63,968 nucleotides of DNA from Caldimonas tepidiphila (GCF_003569765.1 NZ_QXMG01000033.1:1-63968), one strand, 5' to 3'. Shown: positions 45,751 through 57,813, numbered from the stretch's first letter. A program made the numbers and translations. Notes: generated from the sequence alone by a model not told the origin.

Positions 45751-46835
45751 GCGGCGTCTCCCCGGGGAGCGGTTGGAAGGATGCGCTGGCGGAGCCGCCC
45801 GACGATGCCGCTCGGGAAGTGGTAGACGCACAGCACGAACAGCACGCCGAGCCACAGCAGCCAGCGGTCCGGCGAGATCAGCTCCGAGGCGAGCGGCACG
45901 CCCTCGACCGCGCCCGAGGCCAGGCGCATCAGGTCCTGCAGGTAGTTCTGCGCCAGCACGAACAGCACGCTGCCGATCACCGCGCCGTAGATCGTGCCCA
46001 TGCCGCCGATCACGACGATCAGCAGGATGTCGAGCATGATCTCGAAGGACAGCGAGGTGTCCGGCCCGTTGTAGCGCAGCCAGAGCGCCAGCAGGCAGCC
46101 CGCGAGCGTCGCGAACAGCGCCGACAGCACGTTCGACATCGTGCGGTAGACCACGGTGCGGTAGCCGATCGCCTCGGCGCGGAAGTCGTTCTCGCGGATC
46201 GCCTGCAGCACGCGGCCGAAGGGCGAGTTCACGATGCGCAGCATCAGCAGCACCAGCGCGAAGGCGCAGGCGAACAGCAGGTAGTAGCTGATCAGCCGGC
46301 CGTCGATCAGCACGCCGAACACCTCGTTCTCGAAGGGCTCGAAGCTCGGGCTCAGCCACTCGGGCACGCGAAAAGTGAGCCCGTCCTCGCCGCCGGTGAA
46401 CTCCGACAGCTGCGACGCGAGCGTCTGGAAGGCGGAGGCCACCGCGAGCGTGATCATCGCGTAGAAGATCGCCTTCACGCGCAGGCTGAACAGGCCGATC
46501 ACGAGCGACAGCGCGAGCGACAGCAGCAGCGCGAGCACCGTGCCGACGCCGAGCGCCGCCCAGCCCTCGCCCATGCGGGTCGACGCGATCGCGACGCCGT
46601 AGGCGCCGATGCCGAAGAACATCGTGTGCGCGAAGCTGACGATGCCGGTGTAGCCGAGCAGCAGGTCGTAGCTCGCCACCAGCACGATGAAGATCAGGAT
46701 CTTCGCCGCGACGTTGAGCGTCTTGCTGCCCGGCATCGCGAAGGGCACCAGCAGCAGCGCCAGCACGATCAGCACCAGCGCCGCCGCGAGCCACGGGCTG
46801 CGCGGCAGGTCGTGCGAGAGGAGTCGTCGAAGCAT
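45747..46835 (-). CDS. Branched-chain-type ABC transporter permease LivM-like
   Basis: The 362-residue protein has about nine membrane segments and the LivM family features SYDLLLGYTGIVSFAHTMFFGIGAYG, FALRVLQAIRENDFRAEAIGY and VVIGGMGTIYGAVIGS (the EAA-like contact loop). It is the second membrane subunit of the transporter. Start at 46835. Confidence 0.9.
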   Translation of the reverse strand: MLRRLLSHDLPRSPWLAAALVLIVLALLLVPFAMPGSKTLNVAAKILIFIVLVASYDLLLGYTGIVSFAHTMFFGIGAYGVAIASTRMGEGWAALGVGTVLALLLSLALSLVIGLFSLRVKAIFYAMITLAVASAFQTLASQLSEFTGGEDGLTFRVPEWLSPSFEPFENEVFGVLIDGRLISYYLLFACAFALVLLMLRIVNSPFGRVLQAIRENDFRAEAIGYRTVVYRTMSNVLSALFATLAGCLLALWLRYNGPDTSLSFEIMLDILLIVVIGGMGTIYGAVIGSVLFVLAQNYLQDLMRLASGAVEGVPLASELISPDRWLLWLGVLFVLCVYHFPSGIVGRLRQRILPTAPRGDAA

Positions 46836-46847
46836 CGTCGGCCCCCT

Positions 46848-47903
46848 TCAGCGGTTGGTCACCGGGTAGAGGCCTTGAGGCCGCCACAGCAGCACCGCGA
46901 CCATCAGCCCGATGTTGGAGAAGAGCGCGACCTTCGGCGCGAGGAAGCCCGTGTAGTTGGCCATCAGGCCGACGAGCAGCGCGCCGACGAAGCAGCCGAG
47001 CGTCGAGCCCAGGCCGCCGATGATGATGACGATGAAGAGCAGCACGTTGATCTGTGCGCCCATCTGCGGCACCACCATCTGCTGGTACAGGCCCCACAGC
47101 ACGCCGCCGAGGCCCGCGAGTGCGGAGCCGACGACGAACACGCCGATGAAGAGGCGGCGGATGCGGTAGCCGAGGCTCTCGACCATCTCGCGGTCCTGCA
47201 CGCCCGCGCGGATCAGCAGGCCGATCTTGGTGCGGTTGAGCAGGTAGAGCATCGCCGCGAGCACCACCGCGCCGATCACGACGGCGAGCAGGCGGTACTT
47301 CTCGATCGCCGCGTCGCCGAGCAGCAGCGAGCCGCGCAGCGCGTCGGGCAGCGGCAGCGGGATCTGCTGCGGGCCCCAGATCACCTTGATGATCTCCTCG
47401 CCGATGATCATGCCGCCCATCGTGATGAGGATCTGCTTGAGGTGCTGGCCGTAGACCGGGCGCACCACGACGCGCTCGAAGGCGTAGCCGATCGCACCGG
47501 CCACCGCCATCGCCACCGCCATCGCGGCGAACACCGCGACGAGGTTGCGCGCGAGCGAGGCCGAGGCGGTCCAGTCGGCCATGCCGCCGAGCACGCTGGT
47601 CGCGACGAAGGCGCCGAGCGCTATGAACACGCCGTGGCCGAAGTTCAGCACGTCCATCAGCCCGAACACGAGCGTCAGGCCCGAGGCGATGATGAAGACG
47701 ATCATGCCCATCGCGAGACCGGCGACGGTCAGTGTCAGCCAGGTCGGCACCGAGCCGACCAGCGGCAGCGCGCCGAGCGCGAGCGCGGCCACGAGCAGCA
47801 GCGGGACGAAGTCGAAACGGGTGCGCGGCACCGGCGCGGCAGCCGGCGACGCACTGGGGGGCGAGGTGGCCGGGGCCGGGCTCGCCACGGTGGCGGTGTC
47901 CAT
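46848..47903 (-). CDS. Branched-chain-type ABC transporter permease LivH-like
   Basis: The 351-residue protein has a Pro/Ala-rich N-terminal extension of about 30 residues and eight to nine membrane segments, with IASGLTLVFGLMDVLNFGHGVFIALGAFV and IIGGLGSTLGCFVGALLVG. It pairs with the LivM-like protein. The start at 47903 gives the normal family length plus the extension. Confidence 0.9.
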   Translation of the reverse strand: MDTATVASPAPATSPPSASPAAAPVPRTRFDFVPLLLVAALALGALPLVGSVPTWLTLTVAGLAMGMIVFIIASGLTLVFGLMDVLNFGHGVFIALGAFVATSVLGGMADWTASASLARNLVAVFAAMAVAMAVAGAIGYAFERVVVRPVYGQHLKQILITMGGMIIGEEIIKVIWGPQQIPLPLPDALRGSLLLGDAAIEKYRLLAVVIGAVVLAAMLYLLNRTKIGLLIRAGVQDREMVESLGYRIRRLFIGVFVVGSALAGLGGVLWGLYQQMVVPQMGAQINVLLFIVIIIGGLGSTLGCFVGALLVGLMANYTGFLAPKVALFSNIGLMVAVLLWRPQGLYPVTNR

Positions 47904-47920
47904 GGGCTGTCTCCTGGGGA

Positions 47921-48691
47921 TCACTGATGGGCGTCGAGCGACAGCCCGAGCAGGCGCTGCTGCAGGGCCTCGTCCTCGACGAGCTCGGCCATCGCGCCGC
48001 GGTGCACCACCGCGCCGTCGTCCATCACGGCGACCGTGTCGCCGAGCGCGCGCGCCATGCCGAAGTTCTGCTCGACGAGCAGGACGGTGGTCTGCGTGCT
48101 TTTCAGCTCGCGCAGCGCGCCGATCAGGTTCTGGATGATCGCGGGCGCGAGGCCCTTGCTCGGCTCGTCGATCAGCAGCAGCTTGCGCGGCTCGACGATC
48201 GCGCGCGCGACCGACAGCATCTGCTTCTGCCCGCCCGAGAGCTTGCCGGCCGGATACAGCCAGAACTTCTTCAGCGCCGGGAACAGGCCGAAGATCCAGT
48301 CGAGGCGCTGCGCGTCGAGATCGTCCGCGGTGCGGGCCGAGCGCGCGGCGAGCAGCAGGTTCTCCTTGACCGTCAGGTCGCCGAAGATGCCCATGCTCTC
48401 GGGCACGTAGGCGATGCCGCGCTGCGCGATGTCGGGCGTCGCGAGGCGCCGCTCGGGCCCGCCGATCGTCTCGCCATCGAAGGTGACGCGGCCGCGGCTC
48501 GCCGGCCACAGGCCCATGATCGTGCGCAGCGTCGTGGTCTTGCCGGCGCCGTTGCGGCCCAGCAGCATCGTCACCTGCCCGCGCGGCACCTCGAAGTCGA
48601 CGCCGTGCAGGATGTGGTAGGCGCCGATGTGGGTGTGCACGCCCTCGAGGCGCAGCAGCGGCGCGGCGCGGCTCGCGTTCTGCGCGCTCAT
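47921..48691 (-). CDS. ABC transporter ATP-binding protein LivF-like
   Basis: The 256-residue protein has Walker A LLGRNGAGKTTTLRT, signature LSGGQKQMLSVARA, Walker B LLLIDEPSKGL and switch His in LVEQN. LivF-type ATPases use the LSGGQQ signature as here. The start overlaps the LivG-like stop by 4 bases. Confidence 0.92.
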   Translation of the reverse strand: MSAQNASRAAPLLRLEGVHTHIGAYHILHGVDFEVPRGQVTMLLGRNGAGKTTTLRTIMGLWPASRGRVTFDGETIGGPERRLATPDIAQRGIAYVPESMGIFGDLTVKENLLLAARSARTADDLDAQRLDWIFGLFPALKKFWLYPAGKLSGGQKQMLSVARAIVEPRKLLLIDEPSKGLAPAIIQNLIGALRELKSTQTTVLLVEQNFGMARALGDTVAVMDDGAVVHRGAMAELVEDEALQQRLLGLSLDAHQ

Positions 48692-49446
48692 GCCGCGGCC
48701 TCCACCGGGACGGTGCCCATGTAGGCGCTCTGCACGACCGGCAGCGCCATCACGCGCGCGGGGTCGCCGTCGGCGAGCAGCTCGCCGTTGTGCAGCACGA
48801 TGATGCGGTCGGCGAGCTCGCGCACCACGTCCATCTTGTGCTCCACGAGCAGGATGGTCTTGTCGCGCCGCTTCTTCAGCGCGCGGATCAGGTCGAGGAT
48901 CACCGGCACCTCGTCGACGCTCATGCCGGCGGTCGGCTCGTCGAACATGTAGACCTTCGGGTCCAGCGCCATCATCAGCGCCACCTCCAGCTTGCGCTGG
49001 TCGCCGTGCGGCAGGCTCGACGCGTGGGCCTGCGCCTTGTCGGCGAGGCGCACGGCCTCGAGCACCGCATGCGCCTCGTCGATCAGCTGCCGGTGGTCGA
49101 GCCACACGCTCAGCAGCTTCAGGCCGCCGCCGTGGCGCGACTGCACCGCCAGGCGCACGTTCTCGAGCACGGTCAGGTTCGGGAACAGCTGCGTGAGCTG
49201 GAAGGCGCGGCTGAGCCCGCGGCGCGTGCGCAGCGGCGCGGGCAGCCGCGTGATGTCCTCGCCGTCGAGGTGCACCGAGCCGCTGCTCGCCCTGAGCTGG
49301 CCGGAGATCAGGTTGAAGTAGGTGGTCTTGCCGGCGCCGTTCGGGCCGACGATGGCGGTCAGCTGCCCGGGCCTGAAGGCGCAGCTGACGCGGTCCACCG
49401 CGACATGGCCGCCGAAGCGGATCGTGAGGTCTCGGGTCTCGAGCAC
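48688..49446 (-). CDS. ABC transporter ATP-binding protein LivG-like
   Basis: The 252-residue protein has Walker A AIVGPNGAGKTTYFNL, signature LPHGDQRKLEVA, and Walker B VYMFDEPTAGM, with switch VEHKMD. The signature LPHGDQR is the degenerate form usual in LivG. The GTG at 49446 follows GGGGGA and is preferred to an earlier GTG at 49497. Confidence 0.9.
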   Translation of the reverse strand: MLETRDLTIRFGGHVAVDRVSCAFRPGQLTAIVGPNGAGKTTYFNLISGQLRASSGSVHLDGEDITRLPAPLRTRRGLSRAFQLTQLFPNLTVLENVRLAVQSRHGGGLKLLSVWLDHRQLIDEAHAVLEAVRLADKAQAHASSLPHGDQRKLEVALMMALDPKVYMFDEPTAGMSVDEVPVILDLIRALKKRRDKTILLVEHKMDVVRELADRIIVLHNGELLADGDPARVMALPVVQSAYMGTVPVEAAA

Positions 49447-49528
49447 GGAAGGGTCCCCCAGGGGCGCCGCGGCGCGGCCGACAGACGCCCGCGGCACGCG
49501 CCGCGGGCTCGCAAGGCGAGGCGCTCGC

Positions 49529-50725
49529 TCAGCGCTTGTTGCGCACCGGCACCACCATCTCCTCCGGCTTGATCTCGCGCACCAGCTCCGGCACGCCCCA
49601 GGGGAAGGCGGGGTCGACCTTGACCTTGAAGTGGTACATCGACTGCATCGCCTGGTGGTCCTCCGGCCGGAAGGTCATGCGGCCCTTCGGCGTCTCGAAG
49701 CTCATGCCCTCCATCGTCTTGATGAGCTTGTTGGTGCTGGTGTCGCCGCCGGTCTTCTTCAGCGCCTCGACCACCGCGATCGCCGCGGACATGCCGCCCG
49801 CGGTGAAGAAGTCGGGCGGGGTCTTGTACTTGCTGTAGTGGTTGGACACCAGCCACTCGTTGACCGGGTTCTTCGGGATGCCGAAGTAGTAGTAGGTCGC
49901 GCCCTCCATGCCGGGGAACTGCTTGTAGGAGGTCATCGCCGGCAGGATGTTGCCGCCGGTGGCGATCTCGATGCCGTGGCGCTTCGGGTCGAGGTCGGCG
50001 ATCTTGAACGGGTTGCCCGCGCCGGCCCAGATGATGAAGATCACCTTGCGGCCGGGCTGGTCCTTGAGCTTGTCGAAGAGGCGCTGCGCGCCGGCGGTGA
50101 AGTCGGTGGTGCTGGTCGGCAGGTACTCCTCGTGGACGATCTTCGCCTTCTTGAGCGCACCCTTGAAGGCGGCCACGCCGTCGCGGCCGAAGGCGTAGTC
50201 CTGCGCCAGCGTCGCGATCGTCACGCCCTCCTTGTCCAGCGCCACCGCGTTCGAGATCGCGTCCTGCGAGCTGTTGCGGCCGGTGCGGAAGATGTACCTG
50301 TTCCACTTGTCGCCGGTGATCGAGTCCGCCACCGCGGGCTCGACCAGCAGGATCTTCTTGTACTCCTCGGCCACCGGCAGCATCGCCAGCGCCACGCCCG
50401 AGGAGGTGGGGCCGACCGCGATGTCGGCCTTGTCGTCGCCGTAGGCGGCGGCGAGCAGCGACTTGCCGACGTCGGGCTTGCCCTGGTCGTCCTTCTCGAT
50501 CACGACGAGCTTCCTGCCCGCCACCGTCATCGTGCCCTGCGTGGCGTAGTCCAGGCCCATCATGAAGCCGGTGGCGGTCTGCTTGCCGTAGGCCTCGAGC
50601 GGACCGGTCTTGCTGTAGATGTGCGCGATGCGGATTTCCTTGGCCTGCTGGGCCTGCGCGATACCGCTGGCGGCGAGCGCTACGGCCAGGCCGAGGAAGG
50701 TGCGGCGAACGAATGGGACGTGCAT
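49529..50725 (-). CDS. Periplasmic substrate-binding protein of the branched-chain type ABC transporter
   Basis: The 398-residue protein has a signal peptide (VALAASGIAQA) and the LivK/type-I fold: KEIRIAHIYSKTGPLEAYGKQTATGF, GPTSSGVALAMLP and YKKILLVEPAVADSITG. It is the first gene of the operon. A sigma-54 promoter and a palindrome lie upstream (50804-50818, 50949-50968), so the operon is controlled by an activator protein. The substrate is unknown; the hydrolase at the end suggests an organic acid, amide or urea-like compound. Confidence 0.93.
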   Translation of the reverse strand: MHVPFVRRTFLGLAVALAASGIAQAQQAKEIRIAHIYSKTGPLEAYGKQTATGFMMGLDYATQGTMTVAGRKLVVIEKDDQGKPDVGKSLLAAAYGDDKADIAVGPTSSGVALAMLPVAEEYKKILLVEPAVADSITGDKWNRYIFRTGRNSSQDAISNAVALDKEGVTIATLAQDYAFGRDGVAAFKGALKKAKIVHEEYLPTSTTDFTAGAQRLFDKLKDQPGRKVIFIIWAGAGNPFKIADLDPKRHGIEIATGGNILPAMTSYKQFPGMEGATYYYFGIPKNPVNEWLVSNHYSKYKTPPDFFTAGGMSAAIAVVEALKKTGGDTSTNKLIKTMEGMSFETPKGRMTFRPEDHQAMQSMYHFKVKVDPAFPWGVPELVREIKPEEMVVPVRNKR

Positions 50726-50803
50726 GGTGTCTCCTGGTCGATGTTGCGGGCGCTCGGTGGGCGCCGACCGTCGCTGCAATGGGAACGGTCCGCCAGCGCT
50801 TTC

Positions 50804-50818
50804 GCAAGAGCGGTGCCA
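50804..50818 (-). promoter_or_regulatory. Sigma-54 promoter
   Basis: The minus strand reads TGGCAC-CGCTC-TTGC, an exact -24/-12 sigma-54 pattern (TGGCAC-N5-TTGC). It ends 79 bases before the ATG of the substrate-binding protein, a normal leader length. The surrounding 409-base gap (50726-51134) has no gene. Confidence 0.75.
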
Positions 50819-50948
50819 GTCCCGGCTCTCGATTGCAAGTGGTTGACCCGAAAGGACTTTCCTGTCCGGCGTGCGGGTTGACCCGCGGCTTGCGGCGAGG
50901 GGGACTGTCTGCCCGCCGAGCAGGGTTTCCCCCGGGGGTGTGTCCGAT

Positions 50949-50968
50949 TTCCGGACGAGTGTCCGGAA
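50949..50968. promoter_or_regulatory. Perfect 8-4-8 palindrome upstream of the sigma-54 promoter
   Basis: TTCCGGAC-GAGT-GTCCGGAA is a perfect inverted repeat. It lies about 145 bases upstream of the sigma-54 promoter, the usual distance for an enhancer-binding protein. Another half GTCCG starts at 50942. It could equally serve ilvD, which starts 166 bases away on the other strand. Confidence 0.6.
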
Positions 50969-51134
50969 GTCGTGCAGCGGCGCGGCATCCCGATTGCTGC
51001 GAGCGGCATTCATCGCCGCCCCAAGGGAGGCTGCCGGCAGGGTCAATCACGCCTGGCGCGCACGGGCGGGCCTATCGTGAGGTCCGGCCGGCAGGCGCTT
51101 GCCTGCGGCGATCCCCCGCACAGGAGACAGACCG

Positions 51135-52838
51135 ATGGCCGAGACCCCGAAGATCAACCGCCGCTCCGCGAACATCACCGAGGGCGTGGCGCGCGCACCG
51201 AACCGCTCGATGTACTACGGCATGGGCTACCAGCCGACCGACTTCGGCAAGCCGATGATCGGCGTCGCCAACGCCCACTCCACCATCACGCCCTGCAACT
51301 CCGGCCTGCAGCGCCTCGCCGACGCGGCGGTCGAGGGGCTGCGCGCCGCCGGCGCGAACCCGCAGGTCTTCGGCACGCCGACGATCAGCGACGGCATGGC
51401 GATGGGCACCGAGGGGATGAAATATTCGCTCGTGTCGCGCGAGGTGATCGCCGACTGCGTCGAGACCTGCGTCGGCGGGCAGTGGATGGACGGCGTGCTC
51501 GTGATCGGCGGCTGCGACAAGAACATGCCGGGCGGCATGATGGGCATGCTGCGCGCCAACGTGCCGGCAATCTACGTCTACGGCGGCACGATCCTGCCCG
51601 GGCGCTACAAGGGCGAGGACCTCAACATCGTCAGCGTCTTCGAGGCGGTGGGCCAGTACAGCGCCGGTCGCATGAGCGACGAGGACTTCCGCGAGATCGA
51701 GCGCCGCGCCATTCCCGGCAGCGGCTCCTGCGGCGGCATGTACACCGCCAACACGATGAGCTCGGCCTTCGAGGCGCTCGGCATGAGCCTGCCGTACTCG
51801 AGCACGATGGCCAACGTCGAGGACGAGAAGCTCGAGAGCACGCGCGAGAGCGCGCGCGTGCTGGTCGAGGCGATCCGCCGCGACCTGAAGCCGCGCGACA
51901 TCGTCACGCGCGAGTCGATCGAGAACGCCGTCTCCGTCATCATGGCTACCGGCGGCTCGACCAACGCGGTGCTGCACTTCCTCGCCATCGCGCATGCGGC
52001 CGGGGTGGACTGGTCGATCGACGACTTCGAGCGCGTGCGCCGCCGGGTGCCGGTGATCTGCGACCTCAAGCCGAGCGGGAAGTACCTCGCGATCGACCTG
52101 CACCGCGCCGGCGGCATCCCGCAGGTGATGAAGCTGCTGCTGAACGCCGGACTGCTGCACGGCGACTGCATGACGATCACCGGCCGCACGCTCGCCGAGA
52201 CCCTCGCCGACGTGCCCGACGCGCCGCGCGCCGACCAGGACGTGATCCGGCCGGTCGACGCGCCGATCTACGCCGAGGGCCACCTCGCGATCCTGCGCGG
52301 CAACCTCGCCACCGAGGGCGCGGTGGCGAAGATCACCGGGCTGAAGAACCCGGCGATCACCGGGCCGGCGCGCGTCTTCGACGACGAGCAGTCGGCGCTG
52401 GAGGCGATCATGGCCGGGCGCATCCGGGCCGGTGACGTGATGGTGCTGCGCTACCTGGGCCCGAGGGGCGGCCCCGGCATGCCGGAGATGCTCGCGCCCA
52501 CCGGCGCGCTGATCGGCCAGGGCCTGGGCGAGAGCGTCGGGCTGATCACCGACGGGCGCTTCTCCGGGGGCACCTGGGGCATGGTGGTGGGCCACGTCGC
52601 GCCCGAGGCGGCGGCCGGCGGCACGATCGCGCTGGTGCAGGAGGGCGACCGCATCACGATCGACGCGCGCCGGCTGCTGCTGGAGCTGCACGTGAGCGAC
52701 GAGGAGCTGGTGCGCCGCCGCGCTGCGTGGACGGCGCCGCCGCCGCGCTACACGCGCGGCGTGCTGGCGAAGTTCGCGTTCAACGCGTCGAGCGCGAGCT
52801 CGGGCGCGGTGCTGGACCGCTTCGAGCGCGGCGGCTGA
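51135..52838 (+). CDS. ilvD: Dihydroxy-acid dehydratase
   Basis: The 567-residue protein is IlvD, which makes the 2-keto acids of valine and isoleucine in amino-acid synthesis with an iron-sulfur cluster. The cluster cysteines lie in [16 protein letters not shown] and [14 protein letters not shown], and the [28 protein letters not shown] segment is typical. Length is the shorter form (about 560). ATG at 51135 follows CAGGAGACAG. It converges on the LysR gene. Confidence 0.97.
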   Translation: MAETPKINRRSANITEGVARAPNRSMYYGMGYQPTDFGKPMIGVANAHSTITPCNSGLQRLADAAVEGLRAAGANPQVFGTPTISDGMAMGTEGMKYSLVSREVIADCVETCVGGQWMDGVLVIGGCDKNMPGGMMGMLRANVPAIYVYGGTILPGRYKGEDLNIVSVFEAVGQYSAGRMSDEDFREIERRAIPGSGSCGGMYTANTMSSAFEALGMSLPYSSTMANVEDEKLESTRESARVLVEAIRRDLKPRDIVTRESIENAVSVIMATGGSTNAVLHFLAIAHAAGVDWSIDDFERVRRRVPVICDLKPSGKYLAIDLHRAGGIPQVMKLLLNAGLLHGDCMTITGRTLAETLADVPDAPRADQDVIRPVDAPIYAEGHLAILRGNLATEGAVAKITGLKNPAITGPARVFDDEQSALEAIMAGRIRAGDVMVLRYLGPRGGPGMPEMLAPTGALIGQGLGESVGLITDGRFSGGTWGMVVGHVAPEAAAGGTIALVQEGDRITIDARRLLLELHVSDEELVRRRAAWTAPPPRYTRGVLAKFAFNASSASSGAVLDRFERGG

Positions 52839-52851
52839 GGCGCCGCCTTGC

Positions 52852-53766
52852 TCACAGGCTGCGGCAGGCGGCCAGTTCGGCGCCGCGCTCGACGACGAAC
52901 TGGCGGAAGCGCGCGTTCAGGCCGCCCAGCGCCTGGTTGCGCCGCTGCAGGAAGCACCAGTCCAGCCATTTCGGCATGCCGACGACGTCGAGGACCACGA
53001 GCCGGCCGGCGTCGAGCTCGACCTGGATCGCGTGCGCCGACATGAAGCTGATGCCCATGCCCGCCATCACGGCCTGCTTGACCGTCTCGTTGCCCGCGAG
53101 CTCCAGCGTGACGTTGACCTGCAGCGACTGCGCCTGCAGCAGGTGCTCCAGGAAGAGCCGCGTCGCGGAGCCGGCCTCGCGGAAGATGAAGGGCTCGTCG
53201 CGCAGCGTCGTCCAGGCGATGCGCCGCGCCTGCGCGAGCGGGTGCGCAGGCGACGCGACGATGCAGTGCGGGTGGCGCGCGAAGCTCTCGGCCTCGACCT
53301 CGGCCTCGCCGGGCGGGTAGCCCGCGATCGCGATGTCGAGCCGGTGCTCCTTGAGCATCGCGAGGATCTCGTCGCGCCGGCCCACCGACAGCTTGAACCC
53401 CACCCCCGGCTCGCGTCGCGCGAACTCCGTCAGCATCCGTGGCGCGAAGTAGTTCGCCGTCGGCACCACGCCGAGGTGCAGCTGCCCGGCCGCACCGCCC
53501 GCCCGCCGTGACAGCGTTTCCTCGGCACGGCGCAGCTCGTCCAGCACGGCGCGCGCGTGGGGCAGCAGCGCGCGGCCCGCGTCGCTGAGCCCCGCGCCGC
53601 GCCCGCGCCGCTCGACCAGCGGCACGCCGAGCTCCTGCTCGAGCTGGCGCAGCAGCATCGATGCGGCCGGCTGGCTGATGCCGAGCGCGTCGGCCGCGGC
53701 GGTGACGCTGCCGCTGTCGGCGAAGGCGACGAGGCCGCGCAGCTGGCGCAGTGACAGGTCCTTCAT
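52852..53766 (-). CDS. LysR-family transcriptional regulator
   Basis: The 304-residue protein has the LysR winged helix (RQLRGLVAFADSGSVTAAADALGISQPAASMLLRQLEQELG) and a two-lobed effector domain (GQLHLGVVPTANYFAPRML, GMGISFMSAHAIQVEL). It resembles the CbbR/CysB-like group. It is divergent from the rhamnose operon with palindromic sites between, which fits control of that operon, although rhamnose operons are more often controlled by AraC or DeoR types. Confidence 0.9.
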   Translation of the reverse strand: MKDLSLRQLRGLVAFADSGSVTAAADALGISQPAASMLLRQLEQELGVPLVERRGRGAGLSDAGRALLPHARAVLDELRRAEETLSRRAGGAAGQLHLGVVPTANYFAPRMLTEFARREPGVGFKLSVGRRDEILAMLKEHRLDIAIAGYPPGEAEVEAESFARHPHCIVASPAHPLAQARRIAWTTLRDEPFIFREAGSATRLFLEHLLQAQSLQVNVTLELAGNETVKQAVMAGMGISFMSAHAIQVELDAGRLVVLDVVGMPKWLDWCFLQRRNQALGGLNARFRQFVVERGAELAACRSL

Positions 53767-53948
53767 CGGGACGCCCCCGTTGCCGGGCGCCCCTGGCCTC
53801 CGGAGCAACCCCGTGGGAGGGCGCGCTTGCCGGCCGCGCCCGCTGGCGGCTGCGCTCGGTGTTTTCCCGGGCTGACGCCCCCTTGTCCGGCCCCGTCGGC
53901 GGTCTCGGGGCGGCAGGATCGCGATGCCGTGGGAGCTGGGAGAAGATT

Positions 53949-53998
53949 CATAAGCCCGAATTATGTTTTGAATAAGAATCTCGCGATGGATCTTATGT
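53949..53998. promoter_or_regulatory. Palindromic sites between the LysR gene and the rhamnose operon
   Basis: CATAA-N7-TTATG at 53949-53965 is a perfect inverted repeat and contains the T-N11-A core of LysR-type sites. A second imperfect pair (ATAAGA at 53972, TCTTAT at 53991) follows. The whole gap (53767-54057, 291 bases) is AT-rich near the operon and probably holds both promoters. Confidence 0.5.
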
Positions 53999-54057
53999 GT
54001 CGGCTTGCCTAAATTTCGCTCCACGCCAACGCCAACCGAGACACAGGAAACGACTCC

Positions 54058-56157
<2,100 letters not shown>

Positions 56158-56186
56158 ACGACAACACGAACGAACAGGAGACGTCC

Positions 56187-57479
56187 ATGAGCAGGACCGT
56201 GCTCGACCCGCACCAGGTCGAGGCCCACAACGCGACCCGCGCGGCCGATGTCCGCGCCGACTACGACGCGCTCGGCGAGCAGCTCGCGCGCCGCGGCATC
56301 GAGCTGGATGCGATCAAGGCCCGGCTCGCGGGCTTCGCCGTCGCTGTGCCGAGCTGGGGCGTCGGCACCGGCGGCACCCGCTTCGCGCGCTTCCCCGGCC
56401 CGGGCGAGCCGCGCGACGTGTTCGACAAGGTCGAGGACTGCGCGGTGATCCAGCAGCTGGTGCGCTGCACGCCCACCGTCTCGCCGCACTTCCCCTGGGA
56501 CCGCTGCGGCGACTACCGCGAGCTGCGCGAGCACGCGGCGGCCCTCGGCCTGGGCTTCGACGCGGTGAACTCCAACACCTTCTCCGACCAGCGCGGCCAG
56601 CGCCTGTCCTACAAGTTCGGCAGCCTCACGCACACCGACGCCGCGGTGCGCCAGCAGGCGGTCGAGCACAACCTGGAGGTGATCGAGATCGGCCGCCAGC
56701 TCGGCAGCCGCGCGCTCACGGTGTGGGTCGGCGACGGCGCCAACTTCCCCGGCCAGCAGCACTTCGGCCGCGCCTTCGAGCGCTACCTGGAGAGCGCGCG
56801 CCGCATCTGCGCGGCGCTGCCGGCCGACTGGCAGATGTTCCTCGAGCACAAGCTCTACGAGCCCGCCTTCTACGCCACCGTGATCCAGGACTGGGGCTCG
56901 AGCCTGCTTGCGGCGCAGGCGCTGGGCGAGAAGGCGCGCTGCCTGGTCGACCTCGGCCACCACGCGCCCAACACCAACATCGAGATGATCGTCGCGCGGC
57001 TGGTGCACGCCGGCAAGCTCGGCGGCTTCCACTTCAACGACAGCAAGTACGGCGACGACGACCTCGACAGCGGCAGCGTCGACCCCTACCGGCTGTTCCT
57101 GGTCTTCAACGAGCTGGTCGAGGCGGCGCGCTCGCAAGGGCCCGACTTCCGCCCCGCCTACATGCTCGACCAGTCGCACAACGTGACCGACCCGATCGAG
57201 AGCCTGATGACGAGCGCGATCGCGGTGCAGCGCAGCCACGCGCAGGCGCTGCTGGTGGACCGCGAGGCGCTCGCCGGCTGGCAGGACGCCAACGACGCGC
57301 TGATGGCCACGCAGACGCTGCAGCGTGCCTTCCACACCGACGTCACGCCGCTGCTGCAGATGCTGCGCCTGGAGCGGGGAGGCGCGGCCGACCCGGTGGG
57401 CGCCTACCGCGCCAGCGGCTACCGCGCGCGCGTCGCGCAGGTGCGGCCCGCGGCGGGACCGAGCAGCGGCATCGTCTGA
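56187..57479 (+). CDS. rhaI: L-rhamnose isomerase, TIM-barrel type (RhaI)
   Basis: The 430-residue protein is the RhaI-type isomerase (xylose-isomerase-like TIM barrel) that turns L-rhamnose into L-rhamnulose. Typical segments: VPSWGVGTGGTRFARF, FEHKLYEP, LVDLGHHAPNTNIEMIVARL and GGFHFNDSKYGDDDLDSGS, with metal-binding His and Asp. It differs from E. coli RhaA. The gene is 29 bases after rhaD. Confidence 0.93.
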   Translation: MSRTVLDPHQVEAHNATRAADVRADYDALGEQLARRGIELDAIKARLAGFAVAVPSWGVGTGGTRFARFPGPGEPRDVFDKVEDCAVIQQLVRCTPTVSPHFPWDRCGDYRELREHAAALGLGFDAVNSNTFSDQRGQRLSYKFGSLTHTDAAVRQQAVEHNLEVIEIGRQLGSRALTVWVGDGANFPGQQHFGRAFERYLESARRICAALPADWQMFLEHKLYEPAFYATVIQDWGSSLLAAQALGEKARCLVDLGHHAPNTNIEMIVARLVHAGKLGGFHFNDSKYGDDDLDSGSVDPYRLFLVFNELVEAARSQGPDFRPAYMLDQSHNVTDPIESLMTSAIAVQRSHAQALLVDREALAGWQDANDALMATQTLQRAFHTDVTPLLQMLRLERGGAADPVGAYRASGYRARVAQVRPAAGPSSGIV

Positions 57480-57494
57480 GCCGAGGGCGCGCCG

Positions 57495-57809
57495 ATGGAG
57501 AAGATCGCCTTCCGCATGTTCCTGCACCCGGGCCGCGCGGCGGAGTACCGGCGGCGCCACGACGCGCTGTGGCCCGAGCTCGCCGCGCTGCTGCGCGAAT
57601 CCGGCATCAGCGACTACAGCATCTACCTCGACGAGCAGCACCACGTGCTGTTCGCGGTGCTGCGCCGCCGCGCCGGCCATGCGATGGACGCGCTGCCGCA
57701 GCACCCGGTGATGCGCCGCTGGTGGGCGCACATGTCCGACCTGATGCGCACCCACCCCGACGGCTCGCCGGTGGTCGAGCCGCTGCCGCAGATGTTCCAC
57801 CTGGACTGA
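57495..57809 (+). CDS. rhaM: L-rhamnose mutarotase
   Basis: The 104-residue protein has the RhaM ferredoxin-like fold with [29 protein letters not shown], the [16 protein letters not shown] core and [11 protein letters not shown]. It equilibrates alpha- and beta-rhamnose anomers. The stop is 4 bases before the kinase start. Confidence 0.94.
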   Translation: MEKIAFRMFLHPGRAAEYRRRHDALWPELAALLRESGISDYSIYLDEQHHVLFAVLRRRAGHAMDALPQHPVMRRWWAHMSDLMRTHPDGSPVVEPLPQMFHLD

Positions 57810-57813
57810 GACG

